A stretch of DNA of 64,000 bases from Yersinia kristensenii (GTDB lineage: Bacteria; Pseudomonadota; Gammaproteobacteria; Enterobacterales; Enterobacteriaceae). The stretch's first letter is position 1. Every line of letters starts with the position of its first letter. The notes beneath the pieces were generated by a model. The model had not been told where the DNA came from and ran no database searches. It worked only from the letters and a program-made list of their open reading frames with translations. Shown here piece after piece: positions 11,617-25,988 of the stretch. Both the position numbers and the translations under genes were made by a program. The stretch covers positions 1,488,001-1,552,000 of the forward strand of contig NZ_UHIY01000001.1 of the NCBI RefSeq assembly GCF_900460525.1, read 5' to 3'.

Positions 11617-13119
11617 ATGCAACCTTTGCTGCAACTGAAAGGGATTGATAAAGCCTTTCCCGGCGTCAAAGCACTCTCGGGTGCTGCGCTGAGTGTCTAT
11701 CCCGGCAGGGTGATGGCACTGGTAGGCGAAAATGGGGCCGGAAAATCGACCATGATGAAAGTGCTGACCGGTATCTATAACAAAGATGCTGGCAGCCAAC
11801 ATTTCTTGGGTAAAGAAGTGGTGTTTAATGGCCCGAAAGACTCACAGGAAGCGGGGATTGGCATTATTCATCAGGAACTTAACCTGATCCCACAGTTAAC
11901 CATCGCAGAAAATATCTTTTTAGGGCGCGAGTTTGTTAATCGCTTTGGCAGCATTGATTGGAAAAAAATGTATGCCGAAGCTGATTTATTGCTGGCGCGC
12001 TTAAATATCAGCTACAGCAGCCATCGGCTGGTGGGCGAGCTTTCCATTGGTGATCAGCAAATGGTGGAAATCGCCAAAGTGCTGAGCTTTGAATCCAAAG
12101 TCATCATTATGGATGAACCAACCGATGCCCTGACCGACACTGAAACGGCCTCTTTATTTAATGTTATTAAAGAGTTGAAAGCGGAAGGCCGTGGCATTGT
12201 TTATATCTCCCACCGCTTAAAAGAAATCTTTGAGATTTGCGATGACGTCACGGTGTTCCGTGATGGGCAGTTTATCGCCGAAAAACCGGTTAACACGCTG
12301 ACCGAAAACTCACTGATTGAGATGATGGTAGGCCGTAAGCTGGAAGAGCAATATCCGCGCCTAAATTTACCGCGTGGTGAAAAACGCTTACAGGTCAAAC
12401 AGCTATGTGGCCCAGGGGTGACAAATGTCAATTTCACCCTCTACAGTGGCGAAATTCTGGGTGTGGCGGGTTTGATGGGCGCTGGCCGCACTGAGCTGAT
12501 GAAAATCATCTATGGTGCGCTGCCGCGTAAATCTGGCTTTGTTATGTTGGATGGCCGTGAAGTCGTGACTCATTCACCGCAGGATGGTTTAGCAAACGGC
12601 ATTGTGTACATTTCTGAAGATCGTAAGCGCGATGGCTTAGTGCTCGGCATGTCAGTTAAAGAAAATATGTCTTTGACTGCATTGCGTTATTTCAGCCGTT
12701 CAGGGGGATCGCTCAAGCATGCTGATGAACAGCAGGCGGTGGCGGATTTCATTCGTTTATTTAATATCAAAACGCCTTCCATGGAACAGCCGATTGGTTT
12801 GCTGTCCGGTGGTAATCAGCAAAAAGTGGCTATCGCTCGGGGTCTAATGACTCGGCCGAAAGTTTTGATCCTTGATGAACCCACTCGTGGGGTGGATGTC
12901 GGGGCCAAAAAAGAAATCTACCAGTTAATTAACCAATTCAAACAAGAAGGGCTGAGCATCATTCTGGTTTCCTCGGAAATGCCGGAAGTGCTGGGCATGA
13001 GCGACCGCATCATTGTGATGCATGAAGGCCAGTTAAGCGGCGAGTTTTCTATTGAACAGGCTACCCAAGAAGTGTTGATGGCTGCGGCCGTCGGCAAGCG
13101 CGATTTATTGGAAAAATAA
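11617..13119 (+). CDS. rbsA: Ribose ABC transporter ATP-binding subunit RbsA
   Basis: RbsA is the tandem ATPase of the ribose importer. The 500-residue protein has two nucleotide-binding domains. The first has Walker [10 protein letters not shown], signature LSIGDQQ and Walker [11 protein letters not shown]. The second has a degenerate Walker A (GLMGAGRTE), signature [11 protein letters not shown] and Walker [14 protein letters not shown]. Degeneracy of one site is normal for sugar importers of this class. It begins seven bases after rbsD. Unlike E. coli, where rbsC follows at once, 149 bases separate it from rbsC here because an ERIC element lies in the gap. Confidence 0.97.
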   Translation: MQPLLQLKGIDKAFPGVKALSGAALSVYPGRVMALVGENGAGKSTMMKVLTGIYNKDAGSQHFLGKEVVFNGPKDSQEAGIGIIHQELNLIPQLTIAENIFLGREFVNRFGSIDWKKMYAEADLLLARLNISYSSHRLVGELSIGDQQMVEIAKVLSFESKVIIMDEPTDALTDTETASLFNVIKELKAEGRGIVYISHRLKEIFEICDDVTVFRDGQFIAEKPVNTLTENSLIEMMVGRKLEEQYPRLNLPRGEKRLQVKQLCGPGVTNVNFTLYSGEILGVAGLMGAGRTELMKIIYGALPRKSGFVMLDGREVVTHSPQDGLANGIVYISEDRKRDGLVLGMSVKENMSLTALRYFSRSGGSLKHADEQQAVADFIRLFNIKTPSMEQPIGLLSGGNQQKVAIARGLMTRPKVLILDEPTRGVDVGAKKEIYQLINQFKQEGLSIILVSSEMPEVLGMSDRIIVMHEGQLSGEFSIEQATQEVLMAAAVGKRDLLEK

Positions 13120-13133
13120 ATTATTTAGACTCT

Positions 13134-13250
13134 CAATAATTCGAGTTGCAGGAAGGCGGCAACAGAGTAAATCCCCTGGAGCTTACACAGGTAAGTGACT
13201 GGGGTGAACGAAGGAAGCCAACGCACATGCAGCTTGAAATATGACGAGTA
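13134..13250 (-). repeat. ERIC element inside the rbs operon
   Basis: The rbsA-rbsC gap holds an enterobacterial repetitive intergenic consensus element, read in the inverse orientation relative to the copies at 38553 and 42488. Diagnostic parts are GAGTTGCAGGAAGGCGGC at one end, the central pair TGGAGCTTACA and GTAAGTGACTGGGGTGA, and CAGCTTGAAATATGACG at the other. The central palindrome would fold in the rbs transcript between rbsA and rbsC. Confidence 0.88.
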
Positions 13251-13268
13251 GAGCAGGAGTAATCAGAT

Positions 13269-14237
13269 ATGAGTTCCCAGACTATCAATACAAAGCGCTG
13301 GTTCAGTAAAGAATGGTTATTAGAACAAAAATCACTGATTGCGCTGCTGGTGCTGATTGCTGTGGTTTCGTCACTAAGCCCGAACTTTTTTACCCTTAAT
13401 AACATGTTTAACATTCTCCAGCAGACTTCCGTCAACGCCATTATGGCCGTTGGGATGACACTGGTTATTCTGACCTCAGGTATTGACCTGTCGGTAGGGT
13501 CATTACTGGCGCTGACTGGCGCGGTGGCAGCTTCGATTGTCGGGTTGGAAGTTAATGCACTGGTGGCAGTAGGGGCCGCACTGGCTCTGGGGGCGTTTAT
13601 CGGCGGCATCACCGGGGTGATTGTCGCTAAGGGTAAAGTGCAGGCCTTTATTGCCACCTTGGTGATGATGCTATTACTGCGTGGTGTCACCATGGTTTAT
13701 ACCAATGGTAGCCCGATAAATACTGGTTTTACTGATGTTGGAGACACTTTTGGTTGGTTCGGTATTGGCCGTCCATTTGGTGTGCCGACCCCTATCTGGT
13801 TGATGGCGATTGTCTTTATCGCGGCCTGGTACATGCTGCATCACACACGACTGGGCCGTTATATCTATGCGTTGGGGGGGAATGAATCGGCAACTCGCCT
13901 CTCTGGTATCAGTGTTGATAAAGTTAAAATTATTGTTTATTCACTCTGTGGATTGTTAGCGGCATTGGCAGGAATTATCGAAGTTGCTCGCTTATCATCA
14001 GCACAACCTACAGCCGGTACCGGTTATGAACTGGATGCAATCGCAGCCGTGGTTCTGGGGGGTACCAGCCTCGCTGGGGGGAAAGGGCGGATTGTCGGCA
14101 CCCTGATCGGCGCATTAATCCTCGGCTTTTTAAATAACGGTTTGAATTTATTGGGTGTCTCCTCTTACTACCAAATGATCGTCAAAGCAGTGGTTATCCT
14201 GCTGGCGGTGCTGGTAGACAATAAAAGCAGCAAATAA
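13269..14237 (+). CDS. rbsC: Ribose ABC transporter permease RbsC
   Basis: RbsC is the homodimeric membrane channel of the ribose importer. The 322-residue protein has about eight to ten hydrophobic segments. The conserved permease loops are [23 protein letters not shown] and the EAA-like segment [22 protein letters not shown]. The N-terminus is cytoplasmic. Its ATG follows GGAGTAATCAG, a ribosome-binding site lying directly after the ERIC element, so the insertion appears to have left translation initiation intact. Confidence 0.97.
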   Translation: MSSQTINTKRWFSKEWLLEQKSLIALLVLIAVVSSLSPNFFTLNNMFNILQQTSVNAIMAVGMTLVILTSGIDLSVGSLLALTGAVAASIVGLEVNALVAVGAALALGAFIGGITGVIVAKGKVQAFIATLVMMLLLRGVTMVYTNGSPINTGFTDVGDTFGWFGIGRPFGVPTPIWLMAIVFIAAWYMLHHTRLGRYIYALGGNESATRLSGISVDKVKIIVYSLCGLLAALAGIIEVARLSSAQPTAGTGYELDAIAAVVLGGTSLAGGKGRIVGTLIGALILGFLNNGLNLLGVSSYYQMIVKAVVILLAVLVDNKSSK

Positions 14238-14263
14238 CCTCTCTCCCTACAGGAATTGCGACC

Positions 14264-15151
14264 ATGAAAATGAAGAAACTGGCTACATTGATCTCTGTTG
14301 TTGCATTGAGCGCTACCGTAAGTGCTAACGCGCTGGCAAAAGACACCATTGCGTTGGTTGTTTCCACGCTGAATAACCCGTTCTTTGTTTCAATGAAAGA
14401 CGGCGCACAAAAAGAAGCGGATAAACTGGGTTACAACCTGGTGATTTTGGATTCTCAAAACAACCCGGCTAAAGAACTGGCTAACGTGCAAGACTTAACG
14501 GTGCGCGGCACTAAATTGCTGTTGATCAACCCAACTGACTCCGATGCGGTGGGTAACGCGGTTAAAATGGCCAATCAGGCCAATATTCCCGTCATTACTC
14601 TCGACCGTCTGGCTAACGCCGGTACTGTGGTGAGCCATGTGGCCTCTGATAACCGTTTCGGCGGCAAAATGGCTGGCGACTTCATTGCGAAGAAAGTCGG
14701 TAGCGATGCTAAAGTGATTCAATTGGAAGGGATTGCTGGCGCATCTGCTGCTCGTGAGCGTGGCGAAGGCTTCAAGCAATCAATGGAAAAAAACAAATTC
14801 CAATTGTTGGCTAGCCAGCCTGCAGATTTTGACCGGACAAAAGGTTTGAACGTCATGCAAAACTTGTTGACCGCTCACCCAGATGTTCAGGCAGTCTTTG
14901 CTCAGAATGACGAAATGGCGCTGGGTGCACTGCGTGCCTTGCAGACTGCGGGCAAAACTGATGTGCTAGTGGTTGGTTTTGATGGCACTGACGATGGTAT
15001 TAAAGCTGTCGAGAGTGGCAAAATGGGCGCAACTATTGCTCAACGCCCAGACCAGATTGGTGTTATTGGTGTACAAACCGCAGATAAAGTATTGAAAGGC
15101 GAGAAAGTACAGGCCGTCATCCCGGTAGACTTGAAGCTAGTCACCAAATAA
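14264..15151 (+). CDS. rbsB: Periplasmic D-ribose-binding protein RbsB
   Basis: RbsB captures ribose in the periplasm, delivers it to RbsAC, and in E. coli also presents it to the Trg chemoreceptor. The 295-residue precursor starts with [16 protein letters not shown] and a signal peptide ending at ANALA (residues about 1-25), then mature protein [16 protein letters not shown]. Ligand-contact segments visible are [14 protein letters not shown] and [15 protein letters not shown]. It is closely similar to E. coli RbsB. A short inverted-repeat element lies between it and rbsK. Confidence 0.97.
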   Translation: MKMKKLATLISVVALSATVSANALAKDTIALVVSTLNNPFFVSMKDGAQKEADKLGYNLVILDSQNNPAKELANVQDLTVRGTKLLLINPTDSDAVGNAVKMANQANIPVITLDRLANAGTVVSHVASDNRFGGKMAGDFIAKKVGSDAKVIQLEGIAGASAARERGEGFKQSMEKNKFQLLASQPADFDRTKGLNVMQNLLTAHPDVQAVFAQNDEMALGALRALQTAGKTDVLVVGFDGTDDGIKAVESGKMGATIAQRPDQIGVIGVQTADKVLKGEKVQAVIPVDLKLVTK

Positions 15152-15182
15152 TAAACTCATTCACTCGTCAGTTGTTATTCAA

Positions 15183-15250
15183 TATACCCAAGGTAATTGG
15201 AGTTGCAGGTAGGCCGCAAGTGAATGCTGCTAACCCCCTGCAACTTCAAG
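15183..15250. repeat. Short ERIC-like palindromic repeat between rbsB and rbsK
   Basis: A roughly 68-base element carries TTGGAGTTGCAG at 15197-15208 facing CTGCAACTTCAA at 15238-15249 (one mismatch), with TATACCC at its left edge. It shares the GCAAGTGA core and outer ends with the element at 33797-33869. It lacks the central GTAAGTGACTGGGG block of a full ERIC, so it is a shortened derivative or a separate small family. Confidence 0.7.
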
Positions 15251-15268
15251 TACAAAGGAATAAATACG

Positions 15269-16195
15269 ATGGAAACAGGTAAACTGGTGGTCTTGGGCAG
15301 CATCAATGCCGACCATATTCTGAATATTGAGCAGTTTCCACGTCCGGGTGAAACAGTGGTCGGGGAGCAATATAAAGTTGCTTTCGGTGGCAAAGGGGCT
15401 AATCAGGCCGTTGCTGCTGGCCGTAGTGGGGCAAATATCGCGTTTATAGCCTGTGTGGGTGAAGATGATATTGGTGATCGGGTGCGCCAGCAGTTAGCCA
15501 GCGATAATATTGATACCCAGCCAATCGAAGCTATCGCGGGCAGCACGACCGGTGTAGCGCTGATTTTTGTGAATAGTGAAGGTGAAAACGTTATTGGTAT
15601 TCATGCCGGTGCAAACTCGGCGGTAACACCTGAATATCTTGGCCGCTACCAGCAGCAGGTTATCGGCGCAGATGCATTATTAATGCAATTGGAATCACCA
15701 CTTGAGACCGTTATCGCCGCCGCAAAACTGGCGAAACAGCATCAAACTCAGGTTATCCTCAACCCAGCCCCCGCCCGCGAACTGCCCGATGAGCTGTTAA
15801 CGCTGGTGGATATGATTACCCCAAATGAAACCGAAGCTGAGCGCTTAACCGGTATTCATATTGAGCAAGATGATGACGCAGCGAGAGCCGCGCAAATTTT
15901 GCATGATAAAGGTATTGCGACCGTCATTATTACTTTGGGCAGCCGTGGTGTGTGGCTCAGTGAGCGAGGCCAGGGCAAATTGGTTGCTGGGTTCAAAGTG
16001 AATGCCGTAGATACTATTGCCGCCGGTGATACATTTAATGGCGCATTACTGACCGCTTTATTGGAAGGCCAATCGATGGACTTAGCGGTTCGTTTTGCTC
16101 ATGCTGCAGCGGCTATTGCGGTGACGCGCTCTGGCGCACAACCTTCCATTCCATGGCGGGCCGAGATCGACAGTTTCTTACAAGACCGGGTATAA
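15269..16195 (+). CDS. rbsK: Ribokinase RbsK
   Basis: RbsK phosphorylates D-ribose to ribose 5-phosphate with ATP. The 308-residue PfkB-family kinase has the N-terminal GSINADH and [15 protein letters not shown] signature (PfkB motif 1). The C-terminal [15 protein letters not shown] (motif 2) contains the catalytic aspartate. The start at 15269 is set by AAAGGA eight bases upstream and by homology; an in-frame ATG 15 codons earlier lies in the repeat and is rejected. The stop is two bases before the rbsR start. Confidence 0.97.
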   Translation: METGKLVVLGSINADHILNIEQFPRPGETVVGEQYKVAFGGKGANQAVAAGRSGANIAFIACVGEDDIGDRVRQQLASDNIDTQPIEAIAGSTTGVALIFVNSEGENVIGIHAGANSAVTPEYLGRYQQQVIGADALLMQLESPLETVIAAAKLAKQHQTQVILNPAPARELPDELLTLVDMITPNETEAERLTGIHIEQDDDAARAAQILHDKGIATVIITLGSRGVWLSERGQGKLVAGFKVNAVDTIAAGDTFNGALLTALLEGQSMDLAVRFAHAAAAIAVTRSGAQPSIPWRAEIDSFLQDRV

Positions 16196-16197
16196 CT

Positions 16198-17199
16198 TTG
16201 GCCACCATGAAAGATGTCGCCCGTTTAGCGGGCGTATCAACCTCAACTGTCTCGCATGTTATTAATAAAAACCGCTTTGTTAGCGACCCTATTCGCGACA
16301 AAGTGCTGGCTGTCATCAAGCAACTAAACTATGCCCCGTCTGCATTGGCGCGTAGTTTAAAACTCAATGAAACTCGGACTATCGGCATGTTAGTCACCGC
16401 CAGTAGCAACCCGTTTTATGCCGAAGTGGTGCGTGGCGTGGAGCGCAGTTGCTATGAGCGCGGCTACAGTTTGATTTTGTGTAATACCGAGGGCGATATT
16501 GATCGCATGAGTCGCAGTATTGAAACGTTGATGCAAAAACGTGTCGATGGTTTGCTACTGATGTGCACTGAAAGTCACCGCCCGTCACAAGATATTCTGC
16601 GTTGTTATCCTTCCCTCCCAATCATTATGATGGACTGGGCTCCTTTCGAAGGGGTAAATGACGTCATTCAGGATAACTCTTTATTAGGCGGGGAAATGGC
16701 AACCTCGTATTTGATTGCCAGAGGATATACTCGCATTGCCTGTATTGCGGGCCCACAAGATAAAACCCCCGCTAAAGAACGTCTGGAAGGATACCGCCAA
16801 GCTATGGAACGTGCGGGTCTGCCGGTGCTTTCAGGTTATGAAGTAGCGAGTGATTTTGAATTTGGCGGTGGTTTGGTGGCGATGAAACAGCTACTTGCAT
16901 TGCCGCAGCCCCCTGAAGCGGTGTTTACCGGTAATGATGCTATGGCGGTTGGGGTTTATCAGGCTTTGCATCAAGCTGGGTTATCAATTCCGCAAGATAT
17001 GGCAGTCATTGGTTATGATGATATTGAAATTGCACAATATATGACGCCACCATTGACGACTATTCATCAGCCTAAAGATTCCCTCGGCGAACTGGCCATT
17101 GATACACTTATTTATAGGCTGAATAACCCGGAAGCGGAACCACAAGTTCTGATTCTCACTCCCGAGCTTATTGAGCGCGGGTCGGTCGCAACCCGCTAA
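16198..17199 (+). CDS. rbsR: Ribose operon repressor RbsR
   Basis: RbsR is a LacI-family repressor that binds the rbs operators and releases them when ribose is bound. The 333-residue protein has the N-terminal headpiece [21 protein letters not shown] and a periplasmic-binding-protein-like core ([21 protein letters not shown]). The likely start is the TTG at 16198, which gives MATMKDV as in E. coli RbsR; ATG at 16207 is the alternative. It begins two bases after rbsK. Its stop codon overlaps the stop of the convergent hsrA gene by two bases, leaving no room for a separate terminator. Confidence 0.95.
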   Translation: MATMKDVARLAGVSTSTVSHVINKNRFVSDPIRDKVLAVIKQLNYAPSALARSLKLNETRTIGMLVTASSNPFYAEVVRGVERSCYERGYSLILCNTEGDIDRMSRSIETLMQKRVDGLLLMCTESHRPSQDILRCYPSLPIIMMDWAPFEGVNDVIQDNSLLGGEMATSYLIARGYTRIACIAGPQDKTPAKERLEGYRQAMERAGLPVLSGYEVASDFEFGGGLVAMKQLLALPQPPEAVFTGNDAMAVGVYQALHQAGLSIPQDMAVIGYDDIEIAQYMTPPLTTIHQPKDSLGELAIDTLIYRLNNPEAEPQVLILTPELIERGSVATR

Positions 17200-18620
17200 A
17201 CTTCACTCTCTGCGGGCTGAGTCACTTTTTTCACATTCCGGCCCTGAATTAAGTTATCGCCATCTTTAGGTTTGAGTAATAAGAACACCACGGATGACAG
17301 CAATGTCACCGCACCCATGGTAATAAAGGTGTAGTGGAAGTGGTCAATATTATTCCCAACCGACAACCCATCGTAAAACCGCAAGACCACCGCGCTAATA
17401 GCAACGCCAAAGCTAATCGCCAGTTGCTGGGTGACCGCCAAAACACTGTTACCCGAGCTGGCATTGTTATCGGTTAAATCAGCCAAAGTAATGGTGTTCA
17501 TTGCGGTGAATTGTGTCGACATCGCCATACCCAACACAAACAAGGGCAATATCATCATCCAAGGCGACATACCCGGCGATTGAAATGCAAACAAGGCAAT
17601 CAACACCCCGATAATGGCCGTAACACCGACCAATACCGTGCGATAACCCAAAGAGCGTAAAACTTGAGTCACGGTTGATTTTGCCATCATTGAACCAATG
17701 GCAGTGGGTGCCATCATGCAACCGGCAATAATAGCGGAATAGCCAAATCCAACCTGCAACATCAGTGGCATTAGGAAAGGAACACAGCCCGTCCCTAAAC
17801 GCGAGGCCACGTTACCGGCAATCCCAACGGAGAAAGTTCGGGTTTTAAACAGCGGCAAACCAATCAATGGATTTGGATGGCCTTTGGCATGGAATATATA
17901 GAAGAGCAGCATCAATAAGCCGGCCAACAGGACAGTGGCGGGCAAATAGCGGGCAATATCGGGGCGCCCCATGATTTCCAGACTCACAGATATCAAGACT
18001 AAGCTGCTACCGAACAGCAGGAAGCCGATGATATCGAAGGCGCGTTTGGGCATGGTGAAGTCCGGCATATATTTACGGGCATAAAAGATGCCCAACAAGC
18101 CGATAGGAATATTAAGAATAAAAATCCAATGCCATGTGGCGTAGGTCACCAGTAATCCACCTAATAACGGCCCCATGACTGGGCCAATTAATCCCGGAAT
18201 GGTCACGAAGTTTAATACTGGTAATAACTCACTGCGCGGATAAGCCCGGATAAGTGCCAATCTGGCGACGGGCATCATCATTGCGCCACCCACCCCTTGA
18301 ATAACACGAGAAGCCACCAAAAATGGCAAAGAGCCGGAAAGTGCGCACAGTAATGACCCCAGCGTAAATAATGAAACGGCCAAAATGAAAACTCGCCGAG
18401 TTCCGAAGCGATCCGCCAGCCAACCACTCACCGGAATCAACATTGCCACTGTCAGGGTATAGCTGATAATGGCCGACTGCATTGTGAGTGGCGATCGGTT
18501 AAGGCTTTCCGCGATTGAAGGGAGTGCCGTATTCAGTATGGTGGCATCCAAAGCCTGCATAAAGAAAGCCATGGCGGCTATCCAAGGGAGGCCCGCCATG
18601 CTGCGCGCAGATTTTATCAT
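17196..18620 (-). CDS. hsrA: MFS (DHA2-type) transporter HsrA
   Basis: HsrA (YieO) is a predicted 14-helix drug:proton antiporter of the EmrB/DHA2 type in the inner membrane; its substrate is not established. The 474-residue protein carries motif A in the [13 protein letters not shown] loop after the second helix. Motif C-like [22 protein letters not shown] is in the fifth to sixth helices. The start at 18620 gives [22 protein letters not shown], aligning with E. coli, and AGGACGG sits just before it; a frame extension 35 codons upstream is non-homologous. It follows yieP in the same direction. Confidence 0.93.
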   Translation of the reverse strand: MIKSARSMAGLPWIAAMAFFMQALDATILNTALPSIAESLNRSPLTMQSAIISYTLTVAMLIPVSGWLADRFGTRRVFILAVSLFTLGSLLCALSGSLPFLVASRVIQGVGGAMMMPVARLALIRAYPRSELLPVLNFVTIPGLIGPVMGPLLGGLLVTYATWHWIFILNIPIGLLGIFYARKYMPDFTMPKRAFDIIGFLLFGSSLVLISVSLEIMGRPDIARYLPATVLLAGLLMLLFYIFHAKGHPNPLIGLPLFKTRTFSVGIAGNVASRLGTGCVPFLMPLMLQVGFGYSAIIAGCMMAPTAIGSMMAKSTVTQVLRSLGYRTVLVGVTAIIGVLIALFAFQSPGMSPWMMILPLFVLGMAMSTQFTAMNTITLADLTDNNASSGNSVLAVTQQLAISFGVAISAVVLRFYDGLSVGNNIDHFHYTFITMGAVTLLSSVVFLLLKPKDGDNLIQGRNVKKVTQPAESEV

Positions 18621-18694
18621 TGTCCGTCCTGATTCTATTGGGTAGGTATGAGAACCCACTCTTTCTATATATAGATATAAACAACATTTGGCCG

Positions 18695-19384
18695 TTAGTC
18701 TTTCTCTTTTAATAAAACCTGACAAGCGACTAACGCACCCAGGCTATCACCGGCCAGAATTGTATCGACAATATTTTGATGGTGTTGCAGCTTAATCACT
18801 TCATCGCCGGTAATCGAACGAAAATAACTGTGATAAACCGAGCTGAACAAATTAGCGAAAGACGTCAAAAATGGATTACCGCTGGCTTCATAAATGAGTT
18901 GATGAAACTGGGCATCCACTTGAATCCATCTCTCACGATTAAAATGGGCATGCAGCTCTCGCATTTCTGTCATCAACGATGCTAACAGGGCTTTCTGTCT
19001 TTCGCTGGCATTGATAGCAGCCAGAGAACAGGCTTGAGGTTCGAGTGACCGCCTTAATATAAGGAAGTGTTGCATAACTTGATTGAAATTTTCTTTGGTC
19101 ATCCACCAGGTCAGTAATTCTTGGTCAAGGAAGTTCCAATTAGTTTGCGGCATAACTCGGGTGCCGATACGCGGGCGTGGTAATAACATCCCTTTTGCGG
19201 CGAGCATCTTTACAGCTTCACGGACTGCGGTACGGCTAACACCAAATTGCTCCCCCAACTCTATCTCGCCAGGCAATATACTGCTCGCTTCATATTCCCC
19301 AGCAAGAATACGCTGGCCAATTTTTTCAGCTAGCAGATACGAAAGATTGCGCTGGGCGGCCTGCTGTTGGGTATTTAGTTGCAT
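18695..19384 (-). CDS. yieP: GntR (FadR-subfamily) transcriptional regulator YieP
   Basis: A 229-residue regulator with an N-terminal winged helix-turn-helix ([25 protein letters not shown], about residues 46-70). The C-terminal all-helical FCD effector domain contains the metal-binding-type histidine in [15 protein letters not shown]. Its ligand and targets are not evident from sequence. It is upstream of hsrA with 74 bases between them, so it may control that exporter. In E. coli the same pair borders rrnC, as here it borders the rRNA operon. Confidence 0.93.
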   Translation of the reverse strand: MQLNTQQQAAQRNLSYLLAEKIGQRILAGEYEASSILPGEIELGEQFGVSRTAVREAVKMLAAKGMLLPRPRIGTRVMPQTNWNFLDQELLTWWMTKENFNQVMQHFLILRRSLEPQACSLAAINASERQKALLASLMTEMRELHAHFNRERWIQVDAQFHQLIYEASGNPFLTSFANLFSSVYHSYFRSITGDEVIKLQHHQNIVDTILAGDSLGALVACQVLLKEKD

Positions 19385-19537
19385 GGTGTTTTGTCCTATT
19401 TGTCTTCTTATACTTCTATTTTACTCTACTGTTTAACTCGGGTACTGAATGTTTAGCTTAATAATTGTTTAAAATCTGGCCTTTTGCCCCATTTTTGTTG
19501 AAAAAAAACACGGTTGAAAAGTTTTTTCAAATTAGGG

Positions 19538-19565
19538 GTTGCAGGCTGTCAGGAACTCCCTATAA
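19538..19565 (+). promoter_or_regulatory. rRNA operon promoter P1
   Basis: The -35 box TTGCAG (19538-19543) and -10 box TATAAT (19560-19565) are separated by 16 bases. A GC-rich discriminator GCGCCTCCACTGA follows, typical of stringently controlled rrn P1 promoters. An A/T-tract region upstream (19495-19530) resembles an UP element. Confidence 0.9.
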
Positions 19566-19658
19566 TGCGCCTCCACTGACCGGGAACAACGAAACACACT
19601 TCGCCAGGTCAGGAAGAGAAAAGAATGATTTTGACTTCGAAAGAAAACAAATAAATCC

Positions 19659-19686
19659 TTGACTCTTCAGCGGGAAAGCGTATTAT
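19659..19686 (+). promoter_or_regulatory. rRNA operon promoter P2
   Basis: The -35 box TTGACT (19659-19664) and -10 box TATTAT (19681-19686) are 16 bases apart and about 120 bases downstream of P1, the usual rrn arrangement. Confidence 0.88.
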
Positions 19687-19737
19687 CTGCCTCCCGCGTT
19701 ACCGTAAGATTCGCCGAAAGGCAAACGGGTAACGAAC

Positions 19738-19748
19738 GCTCTTTAACA
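19738..19748 (+). promoter_or_regulatory. Leader boxA antitermination site
   Basis: GCTCTTTAACA matches the rrn boxA bound by NusB/NusE in the leader RNA, downstream of P2 and 189 bases before the mature 16S 5' end. An equivalent boxA occurs before the 23S gene. Confidence 0.85.
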
Positions 19749-19936
19749 ATTTATCAGACAATCTGTGTGGGCACTCGCAAGACGATATCGAAGCCTGTTT
19801 CGGCAGGCAGAAGAAATATCAAAGTCTTGAAGAGTGACCAAAGCAGTACACATTTGAACTTCGGTTCGAATGCATATTTGCAGAAAGTAATCTTTGAGCA
19901 TCGCTATGTTAACTCATAGCAAATCAAACAAATCTT

Positions 19937-21479
<1,543 letters not shown>

Positions 21480-21678
21480 CCTAACGATACGCATTGCGCA
21501 GTGTCCACACAGATTGTCTGATAAATGTCAATGAGCAAGAGCACCTGTTGATGAGGGTGATGACTTGTGTTGTAAAACCTCGATATTGAGATTTCACTGC
21601 ATCAGTCGTTCGAGTGTGTCACCACATTCTCACCTTTACACAAAAATACTGAATCTGTGATTTAGTAGAAATTTTTGT

Positions 21679-21754
21679 GTCCCCATCGTCTAGAGGCCTA
21701 GGACACTGCCCTTTCACGGCTGTAACAGGGGTTCGAATCCCCTTGGGGACGCCA
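21679..21754 (+). tRNA. gltU: tRNA-Glu (UUC)
   Basis: A 76-base tRNA with encoded CCA, in the 16S-23S spacer. The acceptor stem starts GTCCCC and pairs with GGGGAC before GCCA. The anticodon TTC lies in CCCTTTCACGG, and the T arm reads AGGGGTTCGAATCCCCT. A single glutamate tRNA marks this as the rrnB/rrnC/rrnE/rrnG spacer type, not the Ile-Ala type. Confidence 0.97.
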
Positions 21755-22114
21755 TTCCGATAATGTGTGAAAGACATTATCACCTGAATATCTTAAAGAT
21801 GACTTTAACGAGTCGTGTTTAAGATATTGCTCTTTAACAATCTGGAACAAGCTGAAAATTGAAACAATACAGCTGAAACTTATCTCTCCGTAGATGTACT
21901 GAGGTAAGGATTAACCTGTATTAGAGTCTCTCAAATAATCGCAATGCCAATGTGTTTATCATTGTTGCAGTGTGAGCGAGAAGATACTCAGCAAGGCGTA
22001 CAGCGCACAGCAACCGGAGTGAACGCTATGTTCATGAGGATTGCGCGCACTGCACAACAACGCAGAGTGTGTTCGTAGCCACACCAATAAAGAAGAAACA
22101 CCTTCGGGTTGTGA
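21755..22114 (+). other. Internal transcribed spacer between tRNA-Glu and 23S
   Basis: This 360-base spacer has no gene. It holds a second boxA-type element, TGCTCTTTAACAA at 21828-21840, and the sequences that pair with the 3' flank of 23S for RNase III processing (the segment before 22115 ending TTCGGGTTGTGA). The rest is the conserved ITS2-like region of Glu-type operons. Confidence 0.75.
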
Positions 22115-25022
<2,908 letters not shown>

Positions 25023-25135
25023 ACAACACCAAAGGTGTTTTGTATTTGAGAGATTGATTGATATTTTCAGCGAAGTTCCGAGATTGGGCTGACTGGCGAG
25101 GTAGAGATACTGAGCGGGTTAGTTTAGACAGAATT

Positions 25136-25255
25136 TGCCTGGCGGCCATAGCGCGGTGGACCCACCTGACTCCATGCCGAACTCAGAAGTGAAACGCCGT
25201 AGCGCCGATGGTAGTGTGGGGTCTCCCCATGCGAGAGTAGGACACTGCCAGGCAT
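25136..25255 (+). rRNA. rrf: 5S ribosomal RNA
   Basis: A 120-base 5S gene running from TGCCTGGCGGCC to ACTGCCAGGCAT, with complementary ends and the conserved CCGAACTCAGAAGTGAAACG loop. No tRNA genes follow it, unlike E. coli rrnC, where Asp and Trp tRNAs are distal. Confidence 0.98.
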
Positions 25256-25269
25256 CAAATAAAGCCGAG

Positions 25270-25296
25270 ACCCCATGCCAAAAGCGTGGGGTTTTT
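25270..25296 (+). terminator. rRNA operon terminator T1
   Basis: ACCCCATGC and GCGTGGGGT form a nine-base stem (one G-U pair) followed by TTTTT, 15 bases after 5S. Confidence 0.92.
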
Positions 25297-25383
25297 GCTA
25301 TGTGAAGAATATAAAAACTGCAGAAATAGGTTTTTACATGGAATTTAGCGTGGGTTTTATATTTGAAGCGCCGAATAGATGAG

Positions 25384-25409
25384 AAGGCTACCCTGCGGGT
25401 GGCCTTTTT
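25384..25409 (+). terminator. rRNA operon terminator T2
   Basis: AAGGC-ACCC pairs with GGGT-GCCTT around a TGC loop, with a U run. It lies about 90 bases after T1 and 40 bases before the convergent mobB stop, as in many rrn operons. Confidence 0.8.
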
Positions 25410-25451
25410 GCGTTTAGTTCGGATGAAAATTAATATAAGTAATAGTGCTGA

Positions 25452-25988
25452 TTAAGCACTTTCCTCCGTCATTCTGGTTTTCTCTAACCAGCTACAAATA
25501 AAGTCTGCAATCTGTTCTGGTTGATTAATATCCAGTTGTACGACATCAGTAGCAATCGGCTTATCACTTGCTAAAGCGATAACATATTCATCAATTAAGT
25601 TTGAGAATGGTTTGCCCACGGCTTCTCTATATAGAGCGATTTTATTGATGGGCTCATGTTTAAAACCTTCAACCAAGATTAAATCGATAGTGGAGGTATC
25701 TAATCTGCTGGCAAGATAGTGCAGATCCAACGGTTTTTGTTCCGGTGTTTCTGTCATTAATGCCCAGCGGCAATCACTGGCAACTAACGTCTGGTTGGCG
25801 CCAGCCTTGCGTAATTCATAACTATCCTTACCTGGCGTATCAATTTCCATATTATGATGTGTATGTTTGATCAAACCCACTCGGATTTGGCGCTGTTGTA
25901 ATAAAGGAATTAGGCTTTTGAGTAATGTTGTTTTTCCTGTACCACTGTATGCGGCAATCCCTAATAGTGGCGATATTTTTCGGCTCAT
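25452..25988 (-). CDS. mobB: Molybdopterin-guanine dinucleotide biosynthesis adaptor MobB
   Basis: MobB is a GTP-binding protein that assists MobA in attaching GMP to molybdopterin. The 178-residue product has a P-loop AAYSGTGKTTLLKSL near the N-terminus and the conserved LILVEGFKHEPINKIALYR segment. The rest matches MobB in length. The ATG overlaps the mobA stop by four bases (ATGA), so translation is coupled. It converges on the rRNA operon terminators. Confidence 0.95.
   Translation of the reverse strand: MSRKISPLLGIAAYSGTGKTTLLKSLIPLLQQRQIRVGLIKHTHHNMEIDTPGKDSYELRKAGANQTLVASDCRWALMTETPEQKPLDLHYLASRLDTSTIDLILVEGFKHEPINKIALYREAVGKPFSNLIDEYVIALASDKPIATDVVQLDINQPEQIADFICSWLEKTRMTEESA

Noticed and set aside
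18621-18725. N-terminal extension of 35 residues for HsrA overlapping yieP
   Set aside because: It would overlap the yieP 3' end and does not match the family; AGGACGG sits before the internal ATG at 18620.
19465-19919. Open frames across the rRNA promoters and leader
   Set aside because: The DNA carries rrn P1, P2 and boxA; the frames are incidental.
25256-25451. Asp or Trp tRNA genes downstream of 5S, as in E. coli rrnC
   Set aside because: No cloverleaf or CCA-ended sequence is found between 5S and mobB; only terminators are present.
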